Part shown: in pieces, positions 42,101-50,600 of the stretch
How the letters are laid out: every line of letters starts with the position of its first letter
How positions within the stretch are numbered: the stretch's first letter is position 1
Source: Anas platyrhynchos
Taxonomy: Eukaryota > Chordata > Aves > Anseriformes > Anatidae
Length of the DNA: 64,000 bases
Assembly (NCBI RefSeq): GCF_047663525.1
Contig: NC_092597.1
Location: 23,376,001 to 23,440,000, forward strand
Direction: 5' to 3'
The notes under the pieces: generated by a model
What the model saw: only the letters and a program-made list of their open reading frames with translations
What the model was told of the DNA's origin: nothing
The model's database searches: none
Made by a program: the position numbers and the translations under genes

Positions 42101-43561
42101 CAGTGTGCACATCAAAGAGCTCATGCCAGTTCCCTAAAAAGCAAGACTGTACTAACAAATTGTAATGGCAAAACCACCAAGATCTGAACACTTCTTCCTG
42201 GAATGCCCCTGATTTTTAGAATTACTAAAAATTCCACCAAAGTTTTCTCTACTATTAGGTCTTACCAGCGTTCCCTTTTCCAAGCCATAAAAAGGGGAAC
42301 CAGGTCTCAAGAAAACCACTTCCCACTGTATGAATGTAGTCACTCCACATGGGGTAAGCGCAATCTGCAGTTTTCTCAACTGCAGAGAGGCTGCTTTAAC
42401 TTTCCCTTTCTCTGTGCTGACAAATGGCCAAATGGATCAAAGAGAACCTAAGCAAGCGCTCAGACCCAGCAGGAGCTTTAGGAAGTTCTCCAGCACTGAA
42501 GGTCCAAGATATTCTCCAGTCACTTTGTAATTGGAAAGGTGAAATCTATGGGACTGTGTGTGGCCTGCTTTTATGTTGCTGTGCCCACAGTCCTGAGCTG
42601 CTGCTGTCACTCCACTGCCCTGTCTTGCTCTAGTGGCCACCTGGAGTGTCCTGGAGGAATATGAGGCTGCTTTTGTGCTGTGGATGCCCAGAACAGCTAA
42701 CAGTGGGGCTTAGGGTCTAGCCAAGCTGTTATTTTTTTAATGTACATCTGCTATTGTACAAACATATTTGTTCAGTTGTGAGATGCTCTGGTTTAGGCCA
42801 GGTTTTAGGGACGTGGCTTGTGGGTGATGGTGGTAGGGGGACAGCTGGACCAGATGGGTTGAACATCTTTTCTGACATTAATGATTCTGTGATCCTAGGC
42901 AGGGTTCAGACACTGGAGACAGTGGCTGGCTCACACCAAAACAGCTGGGGCTGTGGGGTTTCATTTCTCCTCCCTCCTGCAGTGACTGTGCCACAGAGTC
43001 ATTAGGGTTGGAAAAGCCCTCCAGGATCACCTGGTCCAACCACCCCCCTACCACCAATGTCACCACCAAACCCATGTCCCCAAGCACCACATCCAACCTT
43101 TCCCTGAACGCCCCCAGGGACGGGGACTCCACCACCTCCCTGGGCAACCCGTCCCAGTGCCTGACGGCTCTTTCTGAGCAGAAATGTCTCCTCATTTCCA
43201 ACTTAAACCTCCCCTGGCACAACTTGAGGCCGTTCCCTCGTGTCTTATCCCTAATTACCTGTGAGAAGAGGCCGACCCCAGCTCCCCACCCCTTCCCCTC
43301 AGGCAGACGCAGAGAGCAGTGAGGTGTCCCCTCAGCCTCTCCTCACAGGCCTGCTGCCCCAGGCCCTTCACCAGCCTCTCAACCCTTCTCCGCACACCGG
43401 TTTATCCCCTCACTGACACATTTATCCCCTCATTATCTTATTTATTCCCTCCCTAGGCCGTGCGGGGTCGCGGCCGGGCCCCACTCACGTCTGACGAGCT
43501 CCTGGGCCGCGAAGCCGCGGGCGCAGCTGGTCACCAGCGCCAGGGGCCCCGCCGCCGCCAT
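27112..43561 (-). CDS. AAGAB: AAGAB, alpha- and gamma-adaptin-binding protein p34 (complete)
   Basis: AAGAB is a cytosolic chaperone-like factor that binds the gamma subunit of AP-1 and the alpha subunit of AP-2 and stabilises them during clathrin-adaptor assembly. Human haploinsufficiency causes punctate palmoplantar keratoderma. Ten minus-strand exons total 945 coding bases (314 residues plus stop; human is 315 as I recall). In transcript order they are 43489-43561, 37614-37804, 36891-36987, 36084-36173, 33745-33828, 29254-29336, 28635-28728, 27866-27970, 27305-27354 and 27112-27189. All splice phases agree. The N-terminal half is the Rab-like pseudo-GTPase fold (start [13 protein letters not shown]; core [32 protein letters not shown]). 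Next comes a variable acidic linker, then the conserved C-terminal helix region ([24 protein letters not shown]) and an acidic tail ending LSSDEEN. The start ATG has a good context (GGCGCCATGG). Confidence 0.96.
27305..27354 (-). CDS. AAGAB: AAGAB exon 9
   Basis: This 50-base exon lies between TTTTCCACAG and GTGAGA. It encodes [17 protein letters not shown], conserved in the family. It is too short to appear as a stand-alone open frame. Confidence 0.93.
27866..27970 (-). CDS. AAGAB: AAGAB exon 8
   Basis: The acceptor is TTATTTTAG and the donor GTACGT. The exon encodes [20 protein letters not shown] and [15 protein letters not shown], the start of the conserved C-terminal helical region implicated in self-association and adaptin binding. 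Confidence 0.96.
28635..28728 (-). CDS. AAGAB: AAGAB exon 7 (acidic linker)
   Basis: The acceptor is TTTCCCGACAG and the donor GTAAGC. The exon encodes [20 protein letters not shown] and [11 protein letters not shown], a charged, probably disordered linker. Identity rests mainly on splice phase and position, plus the AADxxES similarity. Confidence 0.88.
28729..33744 (-). other. AAGAB: AAGAB introns 5 and 6
   Basis: Intron 6 (28729-29253) and intron 5 (29337-33744) flank exon 6. They are AT-rich throughout. There is a C/G-rich spot at 30583-30605. Short open frames (for example 31809-32021 plus, 32693-32944 minus) resemble no known protein. No repeat family was recognised. Confidence 0.85.
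29254..29336 (-). CDS. AAGAB: AAGAB exon 6 (variable linker)
   Basis: The acceptor is TTGTTTCCAG and the donor GTAAAC. The exon encodes [20 protein letters not shown] and SEENQDTE. The GFxLLxxLxGxNxSIGS pattern agrees with the human protein as recalled. The linker is poorly conserved beyond this. Confidence 0.92.
33745..33828 (-). CDS. AAGAB: AAGAB exon 5
   Basis: The acceptor is TTTTTTTTAG and the donor GTATGT. The exon encodes [20 protein letters not shown] and SNVVMKT, matching the family's [16 protein letters not shown] block. Confidence 0.95.
33829..36083 (-). other. AAGAB: AAGAB intron 4
   Basis: A 2.25-kb AT-rich intron between exons 4 and 5. Nothing further was recognised. Confidence 0.88.
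36084..36173 (-). CDS. AAGAB: AAGAB exon 4
   Basis: The acceptor is CATGTTAG and the donor GTAGGT. The exon encodes [20 protein letters not shown] and [10 protein letters not shown], the end of the Rab-like domain. Phase 1 at both ends. Confidence 0.95.
36174..37613 (-). other. AAGAB: AAGAB introns 2 and 3
   Basis: Intron 3 (36174-36890) contains a compact G-run cluster on the plus strand at 36290-36305 (GGG T GGG T then eight G). It would be C-rich in the AAGAB pre-mRNA, about 120 bases before exon 4. Intron 2 (36988-37613) holds nothing recognised. Confidence 0.85.
36891..36987 (-). CDS. AAGAB: AAGAB exon 3
   Basis: The acceptor is TTTCCTTTAG and the donor GTATGA. The exon encodes [20 protein letters not shown] followed by [12 protein letters not shown]. 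It ends in phase 1. Confidence 0.95.
37614..37804 (-). CDS. AAGAB: AAGAB exon 2
   Basis: The acceptor on the minus strand is TTTTATACAG and the donor GTAAGA. The exon encodes [19 protein letters not shown], then the highly conserved [20 protein letters not shown] and [20 protein letters not shown]. Phase 1 in, phase 0 out. Confidence 0.95.
42790..42902 (+). mobile_element. CR1 retroposon 3' end, plus orientation
   Basis: The sequence resembles the CR1 3' terminus as known from birds. A GGTGGTAGG...GCTGGACCAGATG block is followed by a remnant of the ACCTTTTCCAACC box (here ACATCTTTTCTGACATTAATG) and the tail ATTCTGTGATCCTAG, from the ATTCTATG repeat. It is a 5'-truncated, diverged, non-autonomous copy. 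The left boundary is uncertain. Confidence 0.75.
42986..43405 (-). mobile_element. CR1 retroposon 3' fragment, minus orientation
   Basis: This is the reverse complement of a CR1 end. From left to right it reads AGTCATTAGGGTTGGAAAAG, CTCCAGGATCACCTGGTCCA, GGGACGGGGACTCCACCACC, CCCAGTGCCTGACGGCTCTT and CTGGCACAACTTGAGGCCGT. These are successive landmarks of the CR1 ORF2 end and 3' UTR. A minus-strand frame at 43060-43222 still shows the CR1 C-terminal signature [20 protein letters not shown]. The copy is 5'-truncated and appears to lack about 45 bases near 43340. Confidence 0.9.
43489..43561 (-). CDS. AAGAB: AAGAB exon 1
   Basis: The start codon is at 43561 within GGCGCCATGG. The exon encodes [20 protein letters not shown] and ELVR, plus one base of the next codon, and ends before GTGAGT. 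The upstream frame stays open for many codons without another well-placed ATG. The family N-terminus (MAA..xALVTSC) supports this start. Confidence 0.93.
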
Positions 43562-43577
43562 GGCGCCCGCCGCGCCC

Positions 43578-43584
43578 CTTCCGG
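43578..43584 (-). promoter_or_regulatory. ETS/GABP-like core
   Basis: CCGGAAG on the minus strand, 17-23 bases upstream of the AAGAB start codon. ETS cores close to the start are typical of housekeeping CpG-island promoters. Motif match only. Confidence 0.35.
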
Positions 43585-43702
43585 CCGCTACCACACGGAC
43601 GGAGGGGGGAAATGGCACGGAGAAATGGCCGAACCAGCTTTTTTTGGCTCTAAAACCCCCCTCTCGGTGTGAGCGGGTGGTGCGGCCCGCCTCGCGCGTC
43701 CC

Positions 43703-43711
43703 GTTGCTAGG
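43703..43711 (+). promoter_or_regulatory. RFX (X-box) half-site-like motif
   Basis: GTTGCTAGG lies 19 bases upstream of the IQCH ATG. It agrees with the conserved half of the X-box bound by RFX factors, which drive ciliary genes. This is a motif match only. The second half (GGCTGCGG) is poor. Confidence 0.4.
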
Positions 43712-43729
43712 GCTGCGGCCGCAGCCGCC

Positions 43730-43786
43730 ATGGCGGGCTCGGAGGGGCCGGGCCCGGGGAGGGGGGCGGAGGCCGCCCTGGTGCAG
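43730..43786 (+). CDS. IQCH: IQCH exon 1
   Basis: ATG in GCCGCCATGG, then a Gly/Ala-rich stretch MAGSEGPGPGRGAEAALVQ, ending in phase 0 before GTGGGG. The N-terminus is not conserved in any way I recognise. The start rests on Kozak context and correct splice phase. Confidence 0.7.
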
Positions 43787-44634
43787 GTGGGGCCGGGAGG
43801 GGCCCAGGCGCTGCCCCCGGCCCAAGGGGGGGAGGCTGGGGAGTTGGGGGAGGCGGTAGCTCGCTCGGGGGGGCGGGGGGGTGAAGTTGGTGCCTCATAA
43901 AGCTGTGCCCTGAGAGCTGTATTGAGTTGCGAGGCTGTGTCTGTCACTAAAATGTCACCCCAATGTCACCCGCAGTGACATAAACGCCTCGCTGCGAGCT
44001 TCCGTGGGGTCTTCTCGGGGGACATCTCCGCTGGGGTTGTCTCCTGAGGTCCCCTCGGCACTGGTGAAACCTGCGTTGGATTTGGCAGCGTGTGCCTGAG
44101 AAACGCTGTGAGGGTTTGGGTTTTGGGATGGAATCACATTGGAGCACCTTTGAGTTGCTAATCTTGCTGTAATCACATTGTAGTTCTCAATATATGTGAG
44201 CCACGGTGTTGTTTTCTTCGAGTATTCACAGTTTGTGCTTCTGTGATGCTGTTTTCGTAACTGAAATCACAAAATGGTGTTTTAAAGAGTGATTTTATCA
44301 TGGTTAGTAAATATTCTGTGAATGATAAGATGCTTAAATCCTATTGTGGAGAATTGCACTGTTGTTCAGTTGTGTTTCCTCCATGCTTCTCAAATAATCT
44401 TCCAAACTGAGGACTTCGTCAGCTTCAAATGGAAGTCACCCAAAAATGTCCACAGAGTCCAGCAGGCATCAACCATCCACGTGGCACAAGAGACTAAGGC
44501 CTCTGAACAAGCCCCTGCATTGGCAGCAGTGTTTGGGAATACTTTTGACAAAGCAGAATCAGTGAAAATTGGGATTAAATGCTAATACATAATCCCACGG
44601 CTTTGGGTTATAGGTATGACTTGTGTCATAACTT

Positions 44635-44665
<31 letters not shown>

Positions 44666-47600
44666 GGTTCAAGAAGACCTTCATAAGCTTAAAGACAAAG
44701 TGAAAAATATCAGCTTGAAGAGAAATGTGGAAGATGTGGATATCAGCGATCTGGAAACAGCAATTGAAAGAGCTGAACTTGGGCTGAGAGTAAGTAAAAT
44801 GGAACAGATCCAGAAGACACTTCAATCTTTGAGATTTCTGTCAATAATTCACGTAGGGACATGTGTTTGTCATCCTGCAAGTTTCCTTTCTGATCAGCAA
44901 ATGATGGGATTCATCAAATATTACGGTTTAGAATAACAGCTTCCTTTTTTTTTTTCATGGCCAGAATTCATTGATTGTAGGCCTCTTAACTTTAGCCAAA
45001 GTCTGATTTAGTCCAACAGAAGTTAAATAAAAAGTTAAATAATTAGTTAGTCCAACTGAGTTAAATAAATTTAGTATCGCTCATGCCTTTATAATAGTCT
45101 AAACATTTTTTTTCCTCTGACAGAAACACGCTGAAAATTATTTAAATGCTATAAACAGACAAGTGTTAACTATTTCTTCTACCGACAATAGCGAAGCACA
45201 TTCAAAACAGGCCACTAAATGGTAAGTGAAACAGCAGTTTTATTGCTGAGACAAATGCATGCATCAAGACAGAAAAACTATGGTACCAGGATTTTATAAA
45301 GCAAATGGAAATATTGGCCTAAATGAGGTTATTTTGATCATTTACTATTTTAGTTTTGTTTAAGCTAAAAAGCAATACAAAAGTAAATGCAGTCCTAAGA
45401 AGTTAAAGCAACCTTCAGTTAACTCCTGTGATTTTTCGCTAAACACATTTAAATAATAATATAGTATTTTAGATTCATCCACGTGGAAGCAGTATGGCTT
45501 TAATAGGTAAAATCAAAGTAAGTTTTAAAAACCTCACTGTTTCTTTCTTTCTAACTCAGGGGGCTTCATTATGGTGCTTCTCAGAAACAGCTTGTTTTAC
45601 CACGAGTGCCTGTTGAGCCCATGACTGTCCAGGCATGCAGCAAATCAGCCCTACGTATTTCTCAAGGTTCACAGGTCTGAAATAACATATTACTTGTTTT
45701 GCCAGAGACCACATTAAATGAGTAGGCTGTCATCTTGTAGGTTACCAGTTGATCCCATGACCTTATGTTCTGACTCCACATGAATTCAGTTTTTCATAAT
45801 ACACCATCTGGTGACTGAATATGTTAAAAATTCTCAGTAGAATGAGAGAGCTGAGAAGGAGGAGCTTTCTTCCTGCTTCACGGTAGGATAAAGTCTAAGT
45901 TATGAAGGACAGTAGTAGTATCATAGGTACACCCACAAGTCTTCCATTGCTTATTTTTCTCCCACAAGTACCTTGTTAAAGAATCCTGAAACTAGATGTT
46001 TATTCTGTTTTAAGGTCCTGGTTCTGCAAATATCATAGGATTAACTGTGACTCTGTGAGTAATGACTTTGAAATAAATGGGACTGTATATTGGAGTAGCA
46101 TGAGCACAGATATAAATGTTTGTATAATTTGAGACTAAAGATAGTTCTCTCTTTTGTTTTTGAGTAGAAGGTATGGGGAAATGTGGGAAAGATTTTCTTT
46201 CATATATAGGGCAGTCACCTCTGTAATAAGTGTAGTTTTTTTCCTTGAAAGCTGATGTTTCAATGTCTTTCGTAAGTGAAATCCATGTAAATTCATTTAA
46301 AGCCTTCTTAAAATGGTTGTATTGGAAGTGTTGGTTTTTCGTTTATTTTATTCTAAGGTGTGAGTTTTGACTGGTGAGTTCAAGCTGTTTTTCTCAAACA
46401 TTTTAAAAACAAATTAATTGAATAAAATATTTTCCAATACCCATTTTCACAATTTTACATTGTTATGGTTTACGTTCAAGGGAGCTTTGGTGAAAGATAA
46501 CCTTAAGAGGAGGCCGTCTGTTGTACTAAGGCTTACCAGAAGCTACACAAAATTGTATAGCCAGAATGAGCAGCCAAACACTTCTATTGCTGATTTTCTT
46601 TGTAAAAGAAGTCTCACTGTAAAGCAGTATTAAAGTATTGCATATTTTTGAAATGATGAATAAGATAGTGAGATCTCTAGTTCTTATTTAACTTGAACAA
46701 ATTTCATGATGCAGTAGAACTACGAAAATGAATTTCTGTGAGATTGTACTGAAAGAGTCAGTAATCTTTATATATAAATTTTATATCTTTGTATAAAATG
46801 TTACTGTTATTGTTGTGAAATGTTTTCATTCATAATTTACAAAGAATATGAACATTGGAATTTGTTGAATGGAGTACCCTGGCCTTCCCAATTTTGAATG
46901 GATAACGATGGTGTCTAATGGTGTTCTGAAAGCAGGATACAGTTTGTAGACAGTACTCTAACCCTGTCCTATATTAACACACTTATGTTTTGGAAAAACA
47001 AAAAGTCATTTACTCTGTAAATTCTATGTTATCATTGGTCTTTCAACTCTTCATGTGCATGAATGAGCTTAATTTACAGTGGAACATATCCTATGTCCTG
47101 CCTTGACTTTCTCTTTGTCTTTTAATTTCTGATATCCATGGCATCTGCTTAGAAATGCATATCCAGTGACACACAAGCTAGCCCTAATTTCCCATTATAA
47201 AGAAAATGACAAACAGCGCTGTTTTGCCAGCTGTTCTACATGCCCGTCATGCCAACATAAAAAGCTTTTATTATTAAATAGTTGCGAAATCCAGCTGGGA
47301 AATTCTCACCTACAATTCCTCGCTTCCTGTCTTTTCCTCACTTGCAACTATAAACAATTTTTTTTGTATTTAAGTGTACTTTCCTGTTTTTCCAAATTTC
47401 ATTCCACTCAGAAGAAATACTTGTGAACTGAATAGTTTGCCATTTTCAGAAAGTATTTCCAGGTATGTAGGCTTGAAGGAATCAACTTTTCAACCCACAG
47501 AGGTTCTGAGAGCGATGAATAATTCATGTAGTAATATTTTTGTGCTTTGCAATCCATAGTAGGCCATGTGAGAGTAGAAATGGAGCATAAGTTGTATTTG

Positions 47601-50600
47601 TAACAGTTAGGATAAAATAAGGTTGGAGTCAAACGAGCACAGATGCAATTTTCACGTAGAATACTTGTCATGTGGGAAATAGTTTGCCCACAGGTGTCAG
47701 AATAGGCTTAAAATTATTGTTTAGTCACACGTACACTATTTCTGAATCATAAAAGCAGCAGCATGAGGCTGTTTGAACCTGACTCATAGGAGGAATTGTA
47801 AAGCACTGTCCCCCTTTCTTATCCTCATGGTGTGCTGTAATTGGGTTCCTTCTTCTAATGAGGCTTAAGAACCATAAAGAGGCATCTTGCAAGAGTTGTA
47901 AAGCCCCCACATAGCAATGACTGAAAGGACACTGTTGTCCATAACCAGTATGTGAATCAGTACAAATTTAAAAATAAAAGTAAAAAATAGCTGCATAATT
48001 GAAACACACGAGCTTTCGCTTGTGCAGCTTTATTTTGTTTCGTCACTAAAAGCTGGCATTGTGAATGTACAGTAGAAGTTAATGTTCTTTTTAAAAGAAT
48101 TAAATGTGTAAACAAAAAGTTGTTTCTGGAGGGTCTAGAATTTGCACATACCACAAATAGCCAGACATGAAAAGCGGTTTAGTTACTGATAATACAGATT
48201 GTTTCAGAGATTAATACAATGTAACTCATTCATAAAGGAATTAGACTCCATTTGAAACCATGCACCACGTGCATCTGCAAAATAGAATTACCTAGAGTCT
48301 GATTTGTTGGCTTGCTATGCAATTAAATGCCCTCTGTTCTGACATGACTTCTGTGTAGAAATAAAACAGGATTTGAATCCTTAGCTGTACGGCTGCACGT
48401 CAACTTGTTTTGTACATTCCTCTATACTCCATGCTAATAGTTGAGCGCAATAATTCTTGTAGAGCATTATATTTGTAATAATGCACTGTTTGCTCTGCTC
48501 TTCTCACCTTTTTTTTGTTCTACATCAAGAAGGTTGAGGCCACTTTAAATGTAAGACCTTGAATAATATAGATGGAAGAGACTGATGATACCATCCTGCA
48601 AGTGTAGAATTGTCACTTGCCATAGATTATTATTATATTTTATTATTAAGCATTTCAATTCTTGTTACACTTAGCGGAATTTGCCACTCCAACACTGATC
48701 ATTTCACTGTCAGTCTGACTGGGGAATCTGAATTGTGAATCATCTCCTATTTTAATTGAGAAGGTACTCAATTTTCCCCCAATTCTTGTTTAATAGCACA
48801 AGCAGTTTCCTTTCTGTACAGTGGTGTGTTATAGTAATAAAATAAATACCACAAAATCACTGATGAGGTGAAAATTGAACTTTCTGTCTCTGTGCAGCCA
48901 TGTGGGTAAAAGAGTAATTGGCTTGGATAATAACTTTTGTTCTTACAAACCCAAATCTAAATGAGCGTCTCATTGATACATCTGCTTGTAATTACTATCA
49001 AAAGAAGGAAATATATTGTGCAGATAAATAAATTCAACCAGTTTTAGTGCTCTCACAAAGTAATACAATTGCTTAATAGTTCAAATATACCTCTAACAAT
49101 TCTTACACTTTTTATGGACTATTTTATTTGTCAAAAAACATAATTCTCATAAATTCCTTTTTATGTTTACACAATGGAGATACCAGCAGAGAGCTCTCAT
49201 CTATAAATATGTTTAGTTGGATCTCACATGGTAAGAGAGGTTTTTGTATTCCCATATCCATGCAGTGGGAAATAGGCACATAAAGTGCCAGGCCCCTAGC
49301 TCCTCTGAACTGCCATAGCTCTGTGGACTTGTCTGGCAATCCATTAGTTCCTGCCATCTGAGGATTCCTCCGTCTTTGGCATTGGGTGGTTAAAAAAACA
49401 AAACAAAACACTGTTGAGTGCAGAGACTGGTTAGCAATGAAAGCATTGGGAGAAATTACTACAATAGATACAGATCCAGGTGTAAATTAAAGCACATGCA
49501 TGATGAACTGAAAGGTTTTCACCTTAAGATACTTTTATGATAGAAAAAGCTGCTTCTGGCTTCTTTACAATAAGTAAGTGCTTTAGATTAGAACTGTGTG
49601 TTGAATATGTCTGAGTCCGTGTTTATGGTTAGACGTACTTTACACGGTCTTGAATAGTTTGCAAAATAGTTTTTATAAAGCAGAGATGCAAACTCTGTTA
49701 AAAAGCTGATCTGAGACTTACCTGAGACAACATTCAGGAAAAATAAATAAAAATAAGTAAAACAATAGCACCATAATAGAATATTTTTATATGAACAGCT
49801 ATGTTTTTAAAATGTGGCTGTATTAACTCTTTCCAACAGGATAAATTGTATTAACATTCGTAATAATGAGTTGGGATTTCTTTAAATATTGTTTGTTTTG
49901 TCCATGTTTCCTAATTTGTATGTATCGAAACATTTGTTTTATAGCAAAGGTAAATCGAATCAACAAATGGCCTATGTTAATCAAATTAGTCAAGCTTGAT
50001 TGTCCTTTCCACTTAAAATTTAACTCAAAGACGTGCAAAACTGGAACTTTCAGTACTTATAGTGAAATTAATTGATTGAACAAATTTTGGTAGAAGCATG
50101 CATAGGAATGTTAATTTTATGCCTTGCTAAGTCGTTTGTCTAATCAAAACCACTTTTTCATTGTTTGCCCAGTTCTGTGTGGACAGTGAGATAACATGAT
50201 TTTTTAATCATCCTATTGCAAATTTCTGGACATGTTAGTCAATTCCTGTTTATAAATACTTCTGGCCTAGTGCAATTATTTTAAGACTGTGTACATTATG
50301 TTTCAGCACCAGCTGGAAATGGATATGAAAATTATGCTTGACCCAGAGAACATCAACAAGAAAGCTGTTTTAAAACCACAGAACTATGAGATCAGGCTGC
50401 CACTTATAACTAAGAAAAGACCTGTTCCTGTAAGTAACTTTTATGTATTATGGGTTTATATATATTGACTGTTCATTATTAAAGTTGATACTTGTCAGAC
50501 CTAACTAATAAAAAAAAATATTGTAAGTGAAAGTACCTCATAATTTTCCATTTTTTGATATTTCTATCTAACAATCAAAACATTCTGAGTGACAAAGGGA

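Larger units (their letters stand above)
37805..43488 (-). other. AAGAB: AAGAB intron 1
   Basis: A 5.7-kb intron. Its promoter-proximal end carries two CR1 3' fragments in opposite orientation (about 42790-42902 and 42986-43405), the nearer only about 85 bases from exon 1. The remainder has only short open frames without recognisable content. Confidence 0.88.
43450..44060. promoter_or_regulatory. CpG-rich divergent promoter of AAGAB and IQCH
   Basis: The start codons of AAGAB (43561, minus) and IQCH (43730, plus) are head to head with 168 bases between them, in a strongly CpG-rich block. No TATA box is evident, as usual for such promoters. On the AAGAB side a CTTCCGG (43578-43584; CCGGAAG on the minus strand) fits an ETS/GABP core. 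On the IQCH side GTTGCTAGG (43703-43711) fits an RFX half-site. Both genes' 5' UTRs must lie in or overlap this short interval. Confidence 0.8.
43787..45559 (+). other. IQCH: IQCH introns 1-3
   Basis: Intron 1 (43787-44666) starts inside the CpG block and ends in a T/GTTT repeat (44634-44664) before exon 2. Introns 2 (44790-45123) and 3 (45222-45559) are short and AT-rich with nothing recognised. Confidence 0.85.

Noticed and set aside
43008..43322. 104-codon plus-strand open frame rich in Pro/Thr/Ser
   Set aside because: It lies entirely in the antisense strand of the minus-oriented CR1 fragment and is not a gene.
43442..43947. Long minus-strand open frames (for example 43442-43825 and 43588-43947) at the CpG island
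   Set aside because: GC-rich shadow frames. Only the last part, in frame with the AAGAB ATG at 43561, is coding, and the family N-terminus fits that start.
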